Source: Actinoplanes auranticolor (GTDB lineage Bacteria > Actinomycetota > Actinomycetes > Mycobacteriales > Micromonosporaceae). From it: DNA of 64,000 bases. Of the stretch, positions 1 through 9,518 are shown piece after piece. Positions within the stretch are counted from its first letter, which is position 1, and the number at the start of each line of letters is the position of its first letter. The position numbers and the translations under genes are program-made. Location of the stretch: the NCBI RefSeq assembly GCF_018332655.1, contig NZ_BOQL01000021.1, forward strand, positions 186,001-250,000, written 5' to 3'. Below the pieces are notes generated by a model that was not told where the DNA came from, did no database searches, and saw nothing but the letters and a program-made list of their open reading frames with translations.

Positions 1-696
1 GGCCAGTGCCGCCGGCGCTGTGAAAGCCACGTATGCCAGGGGAAGCGCAACGACCGCACCCAGAAAGCCCCACCACACGGCGACGGTGAGGTAGGTGAGG
101 TCGATGTCCCGGTTGCGCAGATGCGCCAGTTCGTGGCGCAGCACGCTGAGCAACCCGGGATCATCCGGATCGCGGGCGGCTTCGGACAGGCGACTGCTGT
201 TGAGCACGATCGCGTACCGGCCGATCCGCCCGAACGCGCGGTCGACTCCGCGGCCCGCGGCGACGGCCACGTAGACACGGATGCGGGGACCGACGAGCGG
301 CTCGATCCTCGCGACGGTGGCGCCGAGGACGGGGTCGCCGGCGTACCGCTGCAACGGGACCAGGCTGCGCCGCGCCCACACGGGCATGGCGAGGTAGATG
401 ACCAGCGTGACCGCGACGAAAACGGCGATCATCAACCCCACGAAGCGCGCCTCGCGGACGCTCGCCCAGACCTCGCACCCCGCGTACCAGTCGATGAGGT
501 CGTCGGGCCGGACGGCGCCGGTGATCGTGCGGGCCGCGCGGACACATTGGGCGGGCGCTTCGCTGACGGTGGCCAGCCGGGCCACCAACCACCCGTAGAC
601 CTGGACCGACGCCGCGACCCCGGTCGCCATGAGCAGCAGGAACCGCCCGGTCGTGGCGGGTGGCAGGGCGAGCGGTTCGAGCCGGCTCGCAGTCAT
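1..696 (-). CDS. M48-family membrane metalloprotease (3' part outside window)
   Basis: Reading the minus strand from an ATG at 696 gives an open frame that runs off the window start. The product has a hydrophobic N-terminal segment near residues 17-35, a second one near residues 90-108 (VGLMIAVFVAVTLVIYLAM), and near residue 182 the zinc-protease motif HELAH followed by RNRDID, the HExxH signature of M48/HtpX-type integral membrane peptidases. Another hydrophobic segment follows the motif. Family knowledge: the two His and a downstream Glu bind catalytic zinc, and such proteases often act in membrane protein quality control or sit beside BlaI-type repressors. The downstream Glu and stop codon are not in the window. 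It is divergent from the caspase gene at 849 with 152 bp between them. The family assignment is firm; the substrate is unknown. Confidence 0.85.
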   Translation of the reverse strand, partial: MTASRLEPLALPPATTGRFLLLMATGVAASVQVYGWLVARLATVSEAPAQCVRAARTITGAVRPDDLIDWYAGCEVWASVREARFVGLMIAVFVAVTLVIYLAMPVWARRSLVPLQRYAGDPVLGATVARIEPLVGPRIRVYVAVAAGRGVDRAFGRIGRYAIVLNSSRLSEAARDPDDPGLLSVLRHELAHLRNRDIDLTYLTVAVWWGFLGAVVALPLAYVAFTAPAALA

Positions 697-848
697 GAGT
701 CCGTCCTTCGACGCGGGGCGAGGCGTCTTGCAGTCTCCGGGGGAGACCGCTCGGAACGATTCAGCCCTTCGGTCAGAACCGGTGCGGTGTCCCTCGATCG
801 AGCGTTCCCCGTGCGACGATCGATGCCGCCGAGGCAGCGGAGGCGCGG
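697..848. promoter_or_regulatory. Divergent intergenic region between M48 protease and caspase genes
   Basis: This 152-bp region separates two divergent genes and so must carry both promoters. I see no clear -35/-10 pair. The only confident signal is a GGAGG ribosome-binding site five bases before the ATG at 849. Confidence 0.4.
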
Positions 849-3800
849 ATGTCCACCTGGCTGCGACCCCGTTTCATCGGGATCGGGGTCGAGCACTACC
901 GCCATGGTCACGACCGGCTCCCGGCAGCGCGGCGGGAGACCGAACGGCTGCACGAGCTGCTCGCGGACCAGGTCGACGGCACGGTCCTCGGCGATCCCAC
1001 CGAGCACGAGGTGCGCGAGCTGCTCGAGCAGGTCCGGCAGGCGGACGATCCGCAGCCGGTCATCCTCGCCTGGAGCGGACACGGCCGGATCTTCAACGGT
1101 GAAGTCCGGTTGCTGGCCGAGAACAGCGGAGGGCATCCCGGCGCGGGACTGCTGCTGTCGGAGCTGGTCCTGGCCATCGCCGCGTCGGGAACCACCCAGC
1201 TGCTCTGCGTCATCGACGTGTGCTTCGCCGGCACGGGAGCGTTCAGCGCGCTGCAGGCCGCCGCGCACGTCTTCCATCAGCAGCGGCCGGGCGCCCAGCC
1301 GTGGGCCGGGATGCTGGCCTCGACCGGACCGGACGGGACCGCGGTGGACGGCCTGTTCGGCCGTCGCCTCCGCCGGCTGCTGAAACGGGGCCCCACCGAC
1401 CCGTCGCTGCGGCCTTCATGGTCGGGCGCCTACGTCACCGGCGACGCGATCGGCAACGGGATGTTGCTCGCGATGCCCTCGAGCCGCGACGACCGGCCGG
1501 TGCAACAGGTCGTCTTCGCGCGGGTCGGCCTGTCCGCGGACCTGTTGCGGAACCGCCGGGTCGACGCGACATCCGGGGTGCCGGCCCGCCCGGTCGATCG
1601 GATCATCGCCGGCGAGGACTTCACTTTGCTCGGCCGCGCGGGCGCCGTCGAGGTCGTGCGGTCGTGGGCCGGTGCGGGGGAGCGGGGTCTGCGGGTCCTG
1701 ACCGGACCCCCGGCCTCCGGCAAGACAGCGATCCTGATCGCTGTCGTCAGGAAGATCGCGGCTGCATACGTCGACGCGCGCGGTCGCACCGCCGACCAGG
1801 TCCGGCAGCACCTGCGGGGACTCGGCCGGTGTCCGGTCCTCGTGCTCGACGGGCTCGACGAGGCCGGCGAGCACAGCCGGGCGATCGCCGAGCAGGTTCT
1901 TGTCCCCCTGGCCACCGAGGCCTGCGTCATCGTCGGGACCCGGGACACCGGCGACCTGATCGCCGTCCTCGAACCGGTCGCCCTGCTCGACCTCGACGAT
2001 CCGGAGCACCGCACCGAGGCCGAGAGGGACCTGCGGGAGTACGTGCGGGGACGACTCGTCGAGGTGCTGGAGCCCGGGAAGGCCGCCCACCTGACCGATC
2101 TCGTGATGAGCGCGGCGCCCACGTTCCTGCTCGCGCACCGGCTGACCGCGCATGTCCGGGGCGGCGACGGTGACGATCTGCACACGTCCGTACGGGCTCT
2201 GCTGGCCGCCGAGCTGGCCGCCGTCGAGCCACCCGGGTCCCGGGCGCCCCTGCCGCCCGGGATGACTCCCGGTGCGCTCGGCCGTCACCTGCTGGCCACG
2301 CTCACCTGGTCCTACGGCTCCGGCTTCCCCGAACAGGAGTGGATCGTCGTCGCCGCGGCCACCGCGCCGGCCGGCCTGACCGTCGACCGCGACGACGTGT
2401 TCTGGCTGCTCGGCCGGCTCGGCCACCTCGTGATCCAGGACCGCACCGCCGGCGTGGCCACCTACCGTCTCGCCCACGAGTCGCTGGCCGGGCACCTCGA
2501 CGTGCGACTCGTGCCGGGCGATGCGAGGGCGATCACGGTGGCGGTCGCCCTGCTGGATCGCTACCGCGCGATCATCGACGGTGGCACGCCCGCCGACGAC
2601 CCGGTCTACCTGTGGGAGTACGCCTGGCGGCACGCGATCGACGCGGGGGACACGGCGATGAGCCTGCTGCACCGCCTGGCCTCGTCGGCGCCGGAGCTGC
2701 GGTCCCGGGTGGCGCTCGCCGAGGCCGGACGGGCCGCGGTCCTGCGGTCGGCCGGGCAGAGATCCGCCGCCGTCGCTCATGCGGAGGCGGCCGTACGCCT
2801 CTATTCCGCGCTGCCCGAGCAGTCGCACGCGTTGGCGACGGCGCTCGACAGCCTGGGGGTGATCCTCCGGGACTTCGGCCGGCCGGCGCCGGGAGCCGAG
2901 GCGGCGAGCAGGGCGGTCGACCTCTTCCGGCGGCTGCTCACCGACGATCCCGGCTCCCTGGCCGATCTCGCCGGGGCCCTCACCAATCTGGCTGTCTGCT
3001 GGGCGGAAGCCGGGCCGGCCGGGGAGGCCGTCGCCGCCGGCGTCGAGGCAGTCGGCCTCTACCGGCGACTGGCCGAACGTCATGCGGCCTACCGCGCCGA
3101 GGTCGCGATGGCCCTGACCGATCTGGCGATCGCCCGGCGGCGGGCGGGGGTGATCAGTTCCGCTCTCGAGACGGTACGTGAGGCGGTGTCCCTCTATCGT
3201 GCCGCCGGCGGTCCCGAGGCCGGCCTGGCGAGCGCGTTGGGCGGTCTGAGCGAATGCCTGAGGCTGATGGACCGGCCGGTCGACGCGTACGCCGCCGCGG
3301 AGGAATCGGTGCGGCTCAGCCGGGCGATCACCGACGGGGACACAGCGGTGCAGCCCAATCTGGCCGTCGCTCTGACCGCGTTGGCCGAGTCCCAGCTCGC
3401 ACTCGGGCATGAGGCCGCCGCGGTCGTCTCGGCGCGGGAGGCGCTGACGCTGTTCTGGGTCGCGGCCGGGCGGGAGCCTTCCTTCCGGCCGCACTGGGCC
3501 CGTGCCCTCACGTTGTTCAGTGCCACCCTGTCCAGCGCGCCGGACGACCCGGAGGTCGGCCGGGCGATCGTCGCCGGGCATCCCCGGTCGAGCCCGGGGC
3601 TCGGCGCCGATGGGTTCCTGCGCGCCCACCTCGCCTGGACCCGGAGCCTGCTGGTCCCGCCGCCCTCGGAATCCGCCTTGCCGGTGACGGTCCGGGCGAC
3701 AGCCGAGAGTGCCGCCCGGCAGGCCGTCGACCTGATCGAGACCTTGCCCGGCCGACCCGACCTGGCCGAGGCCCTGCTGCGGCTGGCGCTGTGCCGCCTC

Positions 3801-5486
3801 ACCGAGGGAGACCTGCCGGATGCGGAAGCTCTGACGCTGCGGGCCGTGGGCGCCGACCCCACCTCGGCCGCCGCGTGGTCGGCACTCGCGACGGTCCGCC
3901 GCCGGAGCGGCCGGCCCCGCAGCGCCGTCCCGGCCGCGGCGAAGGCGGTCGAGCTGCTGCGCGCGCTGGTCGCGACCCAGCCGGGCAGAAGGACGACGTT
4001 GGCGGCGGCTCTGGGCAATCTGGCAGTCGCTCAGCGCGAGGCAGGCCTGCTCGGAGACGCGGCCGTCAGCCTCGAGGAGGCTGTCGGAGTGCGACGGCGT
4101 CTCGCCCGCGGCCAGGCCGGCCTACGGTCGCTGGCCGCGGCGCTGGACCGGCTGACCATCCTCCACCTCGAGGGCCTCGGCCGGCCCGCGGAGGCGATCG
4201 ACATCGCCACCGAGGCGGTCGAACGTCACCGGGAGCTCGGTCCGGCCGGGGCTGTCGCGCCGGCGCTGATCCGTCTCGCCTGGGCCTGCCTGCAGGCGGA
4301 CCGACCCGGGCCGGCGCTGACGGCGGTGGGGGAGGTCATGGACCTCAGCCCGGATCAGGCGGTGCTCGCCCAAGCCCTGGTCGTGGCCGCGCAGGCTCAT
4401 CTGGGGCTCGACGAGACCGACGCGGCCGCCACGGCGCTCGAGAGATCGATCGACCTCGGCACCGAGGACATGGCGGAGGTGCTGACCGTCTACGAGTCGA
4501 TCCCATCGGCACGCGCGAGAGTCGAGGAGCTGTGGGCACGGTTGATCACCCAGGATCCGGTACGGACGTTGCTGAGCCGTTCCGTGGCGGCCAGGACCGC
4601 CGATCCACGGGCCGCGGGCTGGCTCGCTACCGTGGCCGGACAGCCCGGCCTCGACCGGGCCGACATCGCGCTGCTGCATGAGCAGGCGCGGCGGCATCGG
4701 GCGCCGGATCCGCGGGCCTTCGACAGCGGCTGGGGCGGACCGGTACCGGACTGGCTGGTCGTGGACGTCGATCTGCTCGCCGCGGCGGCCGAGTGGGTCG
4801 CCGTCGACTCCGGCGACTACCTGGCGGCCCATCCCGGATTGCTCGCCGCGGAGGCAGACCTCGCCGTCCGCGAAGCGTTGCTGGCGTTGACGCCGGAGGA
4901 GGCCCAGGAGATGGCGGACCTGCGGGCGGCGGCCGCGGCCGGTGGGATCGCCGCCGCCTATCGCGGCCGTCGCGGCCGGGAACTCGCCGACCGGTTCGTC
5001 GCCGCCGGCCCGGCCGGTCAGCAGGCCCTGATCCGGACCGAACGCGCGGACCTGCTGGCTCCGGTCTGCCGCGAGCTCGTCCGGGCCCGGGACACCCTCG
5101 GCGCCGCCGTCCTGGACCTGGCCGAGCGGGACGCCCATGGGCCCGTTCTCGCCGCCCTCGACCGTCCGGACCGGGAGGCGGCCCTCATGGGCCTGCTCGC
5201 CACCGCTGAGGACGATCTCACGATCGGTCCCACGGCCGAGGTGCTCGCGGCCGTGGCGACGACCGGCGGCGAGCGGCTGACCGCGGACTTCTACCGTGCC
5301 GCGGGCCGCGTGGTCGTCGGCCTTCCCCCCGACGTCGGGCACCTGACCGGGCGGCCCGGCCCGGTCGGCGACCTGCTGCGCGCCGGCGCGGCCCTCGCCC
5401 GGCGGCATCCCGCCGTGCTGACGGTGATGCTCGCCCTGACCGGCGACGACCCGCGCCTCACACCGGCGCTTCCTCCAGCACGCTGA
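849..5486 (+). CDS. Caspase-like protease fused to STAND/NACHT-type ATPase and TPR repeats
   Basis: The 1545-residue product is a three-part conflict protein. Residues about 1-210 form a caspase-like (peptidase C14) domain with His78 in WSGHG and Cys125 in VIDVCFAG, the expected dyad. Residues about 255-500 are a STAND/NACHT-type NTPase with Walker A GPPASGKT (286-293) and Walker B VLVLDGLDE (330-338). From about 570 to 1270 there are many degenerate TPR-like helical repeats, then a helical C-terminal region. Family knowledge: STAND proteins with a protease effector sense an invader through the repeats, oligomerise with NTP, and activate the protease, often killing the cell. The start is supported by GGAGG five bases upstream. 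The 3' end overlaps the convergent 5458-5961 gene by 29 bp. The trigger and substrates are unknown. Confidence 0.85.
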   Translation: MSTWLRPRFIGIGVEHYRHGHDRLPAARRETERLHELLADQVDGTVLGDPTEHEVRELLEQVRQADDPQPVILAWSGHGRIFNGEVRLLAENSGGHPGAGLLLSELVLAIAASGTTQLLCVIDVCFAGTGAFSALQAAAHVFHQQRPGAQPWAGMLASTGPDGTAVDGLFGRRLRRLLKRGPTDPSLRPSWSGAYVTGDAIGNGMLLAMPSSRDDRPVQQVVFARVGLSADLLRNRRVDATSGVPARPVDRIIAGEDFTLLGRAGAVEVVRSWAGAGERGLRVLTGPPASGKTAILIAVVRKIAAAYVDARGRTADQVRQHLRGLGRCPVLVLDGLDEAGEHSRAIAEQVLVPLATEACVIVGTRDTGDLIAVLEPVALLDLDDPEHRTEAERDLREYVRGRLVEVLEPGKAAHLTDLVMSAAPTFLLAHRLTAHVRGGDGDDLHTSVRALLAAELAAVEPPGSRAPLPPGMTPGALGRHLLATLTWSYGSGFPEQEWIVVAAATAPAGLTVDRDDVFWLLGRLGHLVIQDRTAGVATYRLAHESLAGHLDVRLVPGDARAITVAVALLDRYRAIIDGGTPADDPVYLWEYAWRHAIDAGDTAMSLLHRLASSAPELRSRVALAEAGRAAVLRSAGQRSAAVAHAEAAVRLYSALPEQSHALATALDSLGVILRDFGRPAPGAEAASRAVDLFRRLLTDDPGSLADLAGALTNLAVCWAEAGPAGEAVAAGVEAVGLYRRLAERHAAYRAEVAMALTDLAIARRRAGVISSALETVREAVSLYRAAGGPEAGLASALGGLSECLRLMDRPVDAYAAAEESVRLSRAITDGDTAVQPNLAVALTALAESQLALGHEAAAVVSAREALTLFWVAAGREPSFRPHWARALTLFSATLSSAPDDPEVGRAIVAGHPRSSPGLGADGFLRAHLAWTRSLLVPPPSESALPVTVRATAESAARQAVDLIETLPGRPDLAEALLRLALCRLTEGDLPDAEALTLRAVGADPTSAAAWSALATVRRRSGRPRSAVPAAAKAVELLRALVATQPGRRTTLAAALGNLAVAQREAGLLGDAAVSLEEAVGVRRRLARGQAGLRSLAAALDRLTILHLEGLGRPAEAIDIATEAVERHRELGPAGAVAPALIRLAWACLQADRPGPALTAVGEVMDLSPDQAVLAQALVVAAQAHLGLDETDAAATALERSIDLGTEDMAEVLTVYESIPSARARVEELWARLITQDPVRTLLSRSVAARTADPRAAGWLATVAGQPGLDRADIALLHEQARRHRAPDPRAFDSGWGGPVPDWLVVDVDLLAAAAEWVAVDSGDYLAAHPGLLAAEADLAVREALLALTPEEAQEMADLRAAAAAGGIAAAYRGRRGRELADRFVAAGPAGQQALIRTERADLLAPVCRELVRARDTLGAAVLDLAERDAHGPVLAALDRPDREAALMGLLATAEDDLTIGPTAEVLAAVATTGGERLTADFYRAAGRVVVGLPPDVGHLTGRPGPVGDLLRAGAALARRHPAVLTVMLALTGDDPRLTPALPPAR

Positions 5487-5961
5487 CCAGGCGGCCGGCG
5501 TACATCTCGGCCTCCGCCTCGGTGAGACCGCACCGGCCGGCCAGCCGGCGCGCGTGCCCGGCGATCTGGGACGCCCGGACCGGCGGCAGGGCCGGTATCG
5601 GGGTGTCCGCCCCCTGGGCGGCCCGGCGCCGGCGTAGTCGCCACGACAACCGGCGCCGAGCCAGCCAGTCCGCCACCGGACGCCCACGCTCGACGGTGGC
5701 GTCGTCGAAGGCGCCGGTGGCGGCACCGTTCAGGAGGACCAGGGTGAGCTGCAGGACGAGTGATCCATCGCTCGCGTCGAACGCGGTCGGTGACTGTCTG
5801 CGGTAGATCGCCTCCACCGTCGCGGCCATCTTCCGCCGCACGGCCGGCACCTCGTAGAAGGCCTGGCTCACCACGGACAGGATGGGCACGTCCCGCGGCG
5901 CCCGGTCCTCGATGATCTCCTCGGTCAGGGCCAGGATGCTGCGGGGCGGTCGGGCCACCAT
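5458..5961 (-). CDS. Conserved hypothetical protein, last gene of the VWA/OmpA operon
   Basis: The 167-residue protein matches no family I recognise. It looks soluble and helical: an acidic N-terminal helix (ILALTEEIIED), a central hydrophobic stretch (LVLQLTLVLLNGAATG), a very Arg-rich patch around residues 100-115 and a C-terminal helix rich in Ala and Glu. Its ATG overlaps the stop of the OmpA-like lipoprotein gene in an ATGA arrangement, so it is probably translationally coupled to that operon. Its 3' end overlaps the convergent caspase-STAND gene by 29 bp, an arrangement that could let the two transcripts interfere. Confidence 0.6.
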   Translation of the reverse strand: MVARPPRSILALTEEIIEDRAPRDVPILSVVSQAFYEVPAVRRKMAATVEAIYRRQSPTAFDASDGSLVLQLTLVLLNGAATGAFDDATVERGRPVADWLARRRLSWRLRRRRAAQGADTPIPALPPVRASQIAGHARRLAGRCGLTEAEAEMYAGRLVSVLEEAPV

Positions 5962-7103
5962 CAGCAGCTGATCTTCAGCACGACGCGCCGGTTGCGCTGG
6001 TCGACCTCGTCACCCGTCCCCGGGTACGGCCCCCAGCCGCCGCCGCGCGGGGTGATGTCACCCTGGCTCGCGCCGAGTTCCAGCAGGGTGTCGCGAACCG
6101 CCTCGGCCCGGTGCAGCGCCAGCCCCGCGTCCTGCACGTTCGGTCCGTGGTGGGCGATCGTTCCGGTGGCCTCGACCTTCGCGCCCGAGTTCTGCTCGAG
6201 GAAGTCGGCCACCGTGGACAGCGTGGCCTTGGCGCGGGCCGGTTCGCGGTAGACCGCCTGGTCCGGCTGGAAACCGACCGCGCCGCCGTCCGGGAGTACG
6301 ATGACCGAACCGCAGGCGGCGCTGACCGGGTCGGGATCGGGCAGCTTGACCGTGCTGACCTTGGGCTTGTCGGTGACCGCGGCGCCGGTGTCGGCCTGGT
6401 CGGCCACCTGCACGTCGGTGCTGCCGCCGGCCCGGGCGATGGCCGTCCAGATCGCGACGAGACGGCGCTGGATACCGGGGTGCGGCTGCTTCTGCGGATC
6501 AGCGGTGTAGCCGATGCCGGAGAGCACCACTCGTTTGCCCTTCGTGTCCGGCAGCAGGTTGTCCGATCGCAGCTGCTCGACGATCTTGTCCGGCGGGAGG
6601 TAGAGGATCCCCTCGGTGCGGAAGTCGAGCGGCGCCTTGGTCTGCAAGCCGGAGTCGGCCAGTACGACGAGGCCGCCCGGCCCGGCCGAGTCGGCAGCCA
6701 GGGTCAGGGCACCCAACGTGTCCGCCTCGGGCTGCGCGGCGCGGGCCTTCCGCAGCTCATTGACGGCGCGCTTGCCGAAGTCGTACTTGTCCTGCTTCTT
6801 GGCCGTCTCGTTCACCGCCTCGGTGTGGAACCGGATCCCGCACGAGATGCTGGGCGCGCCGTCGACGCGGACGACGGTGATGCCCTTCTTGTCCTCGATC
6901 CTGGTGAGATAGTCGGCCACGGCCGTCGGGATCGCCGGCTTCGGGCTGTTGGCGCGGGCACCGACGGCGACCGCCACCCCGGGCTGGGCGATGGTCGGGC
7001 ACGGCTCGGGTTCCGGCGTGCGGGTGCAGGCCGCGGCGGTCACCAGCAGGCCCGCGGCTGCGATGGCGGCCGTGATGGCGCGCCCGGCAAGGAAGGAACG
7101 CAT
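5961..7103 (-). CDS. OmpA-domain lipoprotein
   Basis: The ATG at 7103 is preferred over one at 7151 because AAAGGTGA lies seven bases upstream and the product then begins with a clean lipoprotein signal: Arg, a hydrophobic core and the lipobox LLVTAAAC. The mature 360-residue protein should be anchored outside the membrane. Its middle (about residues 85-260) has alternating strands and helices resembling a Rossmann/VWA-like fold. The last 110 residues are an OmpA-like domain ending GWGPYPG...NRRVVLKISC; NRRV is the usual peptidoglycan-binding signature. Family knowledge: OmpA domains bind diaminopimelate in peptidoglycan. It sits between a multi-TM gene and a hypothetical gene, suggesting an envelope-spanning complex. 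Confidence 0.8.
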   Translation of the reverse strand: MRSFLAGRAITAAIAAAGLLVTAAACTRTPEPEPCPTIAQPGVAVAVGARANSPKPAIPTAVADYLTRIEDKKGITVVRVDGAPSISCGIRFHTEAVNETAKKQDKYDFGKRAVNELRKARAAQPEADTLGALTLAADSAGPGGLVVLADSGLQTKAPLDFRTEGILYLPPDKIVEQLRSDNLLPDTKGKRVVLSGIGYTADPQKQPHPGIQRRLVAIWTAIARAGGSTDVQVADQADTGAAVTDKPKVSTVKLPDPDPVSAACGSVIVLPDGGAVGFQPDQAVYREPARAKATLSTVADFLEQNSGAKVEATGTIAHHGPNVQDAGLALHRAEAVRDTLLELGASQGDITPRGGGWGPYPGTGDEVDQRNRRVVLKISC

Positions 7104-7147
7104 GTCGAGGTCACCTTTGCGCAGTCGATGGTGATGGGGAGGGAGGC

Positions 7148-8062
7148 TCATGCGACGGCGCCCGGCGGCTCGTCCGGAGCGGTACGGTCGTCGCCGTCCG
7201 GCCGGGGCGCCCGCGTCGTCTTCTCGTCGGTTGTCTGCTGGTCCTCCGGGTCGTCGCGCACCACATGCAGGCGCGGCGGGCGGCGCATCGGACGCCAGTC
7301 GCCCTCGGTCATGCCGTCGGTCGCGGACGGGTCCTGCAGATGGGCGGCGATCGTGATCTGGGCGTACTGCTTGAGCTCCTCGCCGAAGGCGAGCCGGTCG
7401 AGCTTGGCGTTCAGCAGCACCTCGTCGTCCTCCTCGAAGGAGGCTCGATGGATCTCGCGGACGAACATGGCCCGCTCGAACGGCGGCTGGGTCTTCGCGA
7501 GCTTCTGCTGGGCTTTCCGGTAGGCCTTCATCAGGTTGCGGTAGGAGCTGCGCAGCGGGTTACGGGTCAGGAACTCCCCGACGCCCGCGACCATCCCGGA
7601 CGCGATGTAGAGGACGAGGAACAGCAGCGCGTTGGAGAACATGTCGGTGCTCGCGCTCGCGGAGTCGTCCAGCAGATCTCCGGTGCTGGGCGCGTTCCGC
7701 ATCCGCACCCACACGGCGGCCGCCCCGAGCGCGAGCCACGGGATACCGCAGACCAGCACGACGGGCCACCGCACCCGGCCGTGGGCGGCCGCGTCGTCGC
7801 GGGCCATCCGGCCGGCGAAGTGCGCCAGCATCAGCGCGATCACGGTCAGGCCGAGGACGATCAGCCAGATCTCCCACCACTGGTGCTTCGCCATGATCAG
7901 CGAGACGACCGCGCTGAAGGCCGCCGCGTCGGCCGCGGCCGCCATCAGCAGGGCGCCCTTGTACCCGAGGTCGCCCACGGGCGCCCCGCCGACATCGGCC
8001 GCACCCTGATAGGACCAGCGATTCGGTTTCTCAGCCGGGGGAACCGGCGCGCTACTTTCCAT
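7148..8062 (-). CDS. Multi-spanning membrane protein of the VWA/OmpA operon
   Basis: The 304-residue product has about four hydrophobic segments (near residues 37-57, 64-84, 100-118 and 142-165) and a long charged cytoplasmic C-terminal half with heptad-like helices (YRNLMKAYRKAQQKL) and a disordered acidic tail. I do not recognise the family. Its ATG overlaps the stop of the upstream gene by 11 bp, with GAGGGAC upstream as ribosome-binding site. The layout (TM bundle next to an OmpA lipoprotein) recalls envelope motor or anchor complexes, but there is no visible MotA/ZorA motif, so this is only an analogy. Confidence 0.65.
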   Translation of the reverse strand: MESSAPVPPAEKPNRWSYQGAADVGGAPVGDLGYKGALLMAAAADAAAFSAVVSLIMAKHQWWEIWLIVLGLTVIALMLAHFAGRMARDDAAAHGRVRWPVVLVCGIPWLALGAAAVWVRMRNAPSTGDLLDDSASASTDMFSNALLFLVLYIASGMVAGVGEFLTRNPLRSSYRNLMKAYRKAQQKLAKTQPPFERAMFVREIHRASFEEDDEVLLNAKLDRLAFGEELKQYAQITIAAHLQDPSATDGMTEGDWRPMRRPPRLHVVRDDPEDQQTTDEKTTRAPRPDGDDRTAPDEPPGAVA

Positions 8063-8699
8063 CTCGGCGTCCCTCGGGCTCGTCGTCGTGCGTCATGTCA
8101 GGGTCGGGTGGCAGATCGATGTCCGGGTCCCGCAGGGGCTCGCGCTTGCGGCCTTCACCACGACTGTTCTCCAGCCAGGTCAGCGGATCGTCCAGGTGCA
8201 GGTCGATGCCGCCGACGGTCGAGTGCAGCGGGCGGCCACCGGGCCGGTCCGGTGCGGCGGCGAGGAACTCGGCGGCCGAACGGCCGGTCAGCTTCTCGTA
8301 CGCGTCAGCCACCGCCGTCCGGGCGTGCGACGCCCGGGCGAAGTCCACCTCGTAGCCGGGCACCCGCCGGGAGACCTCTTCGTTGGCCATGCCGACCAGC
8401 ACCCGGGCGATCGCCCGGCGCTCGGCCCGCAGCGACTCGATCTCCTTCAGCGAGCGGAGCACCCGCGCGTTGATGAAGTTGTGCACGACCTCGCGGGTGC
8501 CGGCGTCCAGCGCGTTCGGCTTCAGCGAGTCGATCAGGCCGTTCACCTCCGCCCGGGTCGTGTCCCGCCAGCTCTCGTCGAGCTCGTAGTCGGGCGGCTT
8601 CACCAGATCGAGCGGATGGGTGGGCGGGCCGGCGAAGGTGGCTCGGGACCGTTTGCCGGACTGGTACGCGCGGCGGCCGAAGCCGGGGATGCGCTTCAT
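8052..8699 (-). CDS. Hypothetical soluble helical protein of the VWA/OmpA operon
   Basis: This 215-residue product has a basic N-terminus (MKRIPGFGRRAYQSGKRSR), a long helical middle (residues about 45-145) and an acidic Asp/Pro-rich tail. No membrane segment or catalytic motif is visible, and I do not recognise the family. Its ATG overlaps the upstream stop codon as ATGA, and its own stop overlaps the downstream start, so it is tightly coupled within the operon. It may be a cytoplasmic adaptor between the coiled-coil and membrane subunits; this is inference from position only. Confidence 0.6.
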   Translation of the reverse strand: MKRIPGFGRRAYQSGKRSRATFAGPPTHPLDLVKPPDYELDESWRDTTRAEVNGLIDSLKPNALDAGTREVVHNFINARVLRSLKEIESLRAERRAIARVLVGMANEEVSRRVPGYEVDFARASHARTAVADAYEKLTGRSAAEFLAAAPDRPGGRPLHSTVGGIDLHLDDPLTWLENSRGEGRKREPLRDPDIDLPPDPDMTHDDEPEGRRDGK

Positions 8700-9478
8700 G
8701 ATCGGTTACCTCCGCTCTGATCGGCGAGACTGTGCTCCCCGTCCTCCACCCGCGCCTGCGGCACCCGAGCCGGGGCGGCGGCCCACGTCGGGACCTCCGG
8801 CCATTCCGGTCGGAGCAGCCGGTTGAGGAACAGGCCGTGCGGGTGCTTGCGGACCAGGCGGGTCTCGTAGGCGGCCCGGCGGCGGCGGATGTGGGCCTCG
8901 ATGATGTCGGCCCGGCGTTCGTGGATCTCCCTGCGGATCGCGACCTGCTTGGCGATCTGGGCGATCTCCGCGGTCATCCGGTTGAGGTCCGCGGTGAGCC
9001 GGTCGACCTTCGCCTTCGCCTCCGCGCGTTTGGCGGCGTAGGCCTTGGCGCGACGCTGAGCGACGACCCCGGCGTCGGTCCGTTCCTCGCCGGCCACCCG
9101 GGAGGAATCGGCCGCGCCCCGGTCGAGTGTCTGGAACCGCTCGGTGGCGATCGTCAGCTCGTCCCGCAGCGCCTCCCGCTTGGCCTGCAGGTCGCTCTGG
9201 TGGGCCATCGGGTCGGCCACCTCGGACTGGTAGACGATCCACTCCTTGGCCATCCGCTCGATGCCCTGATGGCCGAGGAACGACATGTGCGGCGTACCGG
9301 TGGGGATGTCCGCGTCCAGTGTCCGGCGGTCGTCCTCGGGCAGTTCGGGCAGGCCCTTGCGGGCGTCGCGGGTGGCGCACCACCAGTCGGCGCAGCGGGC
9401 CAGGGGGCCGTACCGGATGGGCTTCTCGGAGCGGCGTGTCCAGCGCCGGCTGCGCCGCTCCACCTCGTTCTTGCTCAT
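8696..9478 (-). CDS. Coiled-coil protein of the VWA/OmpA operon
   Basis: The 260-residue protein has a basic, Trp-containing N-terminal region (residues 1-60) followed by a long Ala/Arg/Glu/Lys-rich coiled coil (about residues 75-215, with AKRAEAKAKVDRL and NRMTAEIAQIAKQV heptads) and a Pro-rich tail. There is no transmembrane helix. Family unknown. It overlaps the next gene by ATGA and lies 40 bp downstream of the VWA gene. A structural or scaffold role is the simplest reading. Confidence 0.6.
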   Translation of the reverse strand: MSKNEVERRSRRWTRRSEKPIRYGPLARCADWWCATRDARKGLPELPEDDRRTLDADIPTGTPHMSFLGHQGIERMAKEWIVYQSEVADPMAHQSDLQAKREALRDELTIATERFQTLDRGAADSSRVAGEERTDAGVVAQRRAKAYAAKRAEAKAKVDRLTADLNRMTAEIAQIAKQVAIRREIHERRADIIEAHIRRRRAAYETRLVRKHPHGLFLNRLLRPEWPEVPTWAAAPARVPQARVEDGEHSLADQSGGNRS

Positions 9479-9518
9479 GTCGAAACTGACTTTCCGCGGC
9501 CGTGGGCGGCCACTGTCT

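Noticed and set aside
1416..3629. Long antisense open frame (over 700 codons) inside the caspase-STAND gene
   Set aside because: High GC leaves long open frames on both strands; the translation is Arg/Pro/Gly-rich and featureless while the sense frame has catalytic and Walker motifs.
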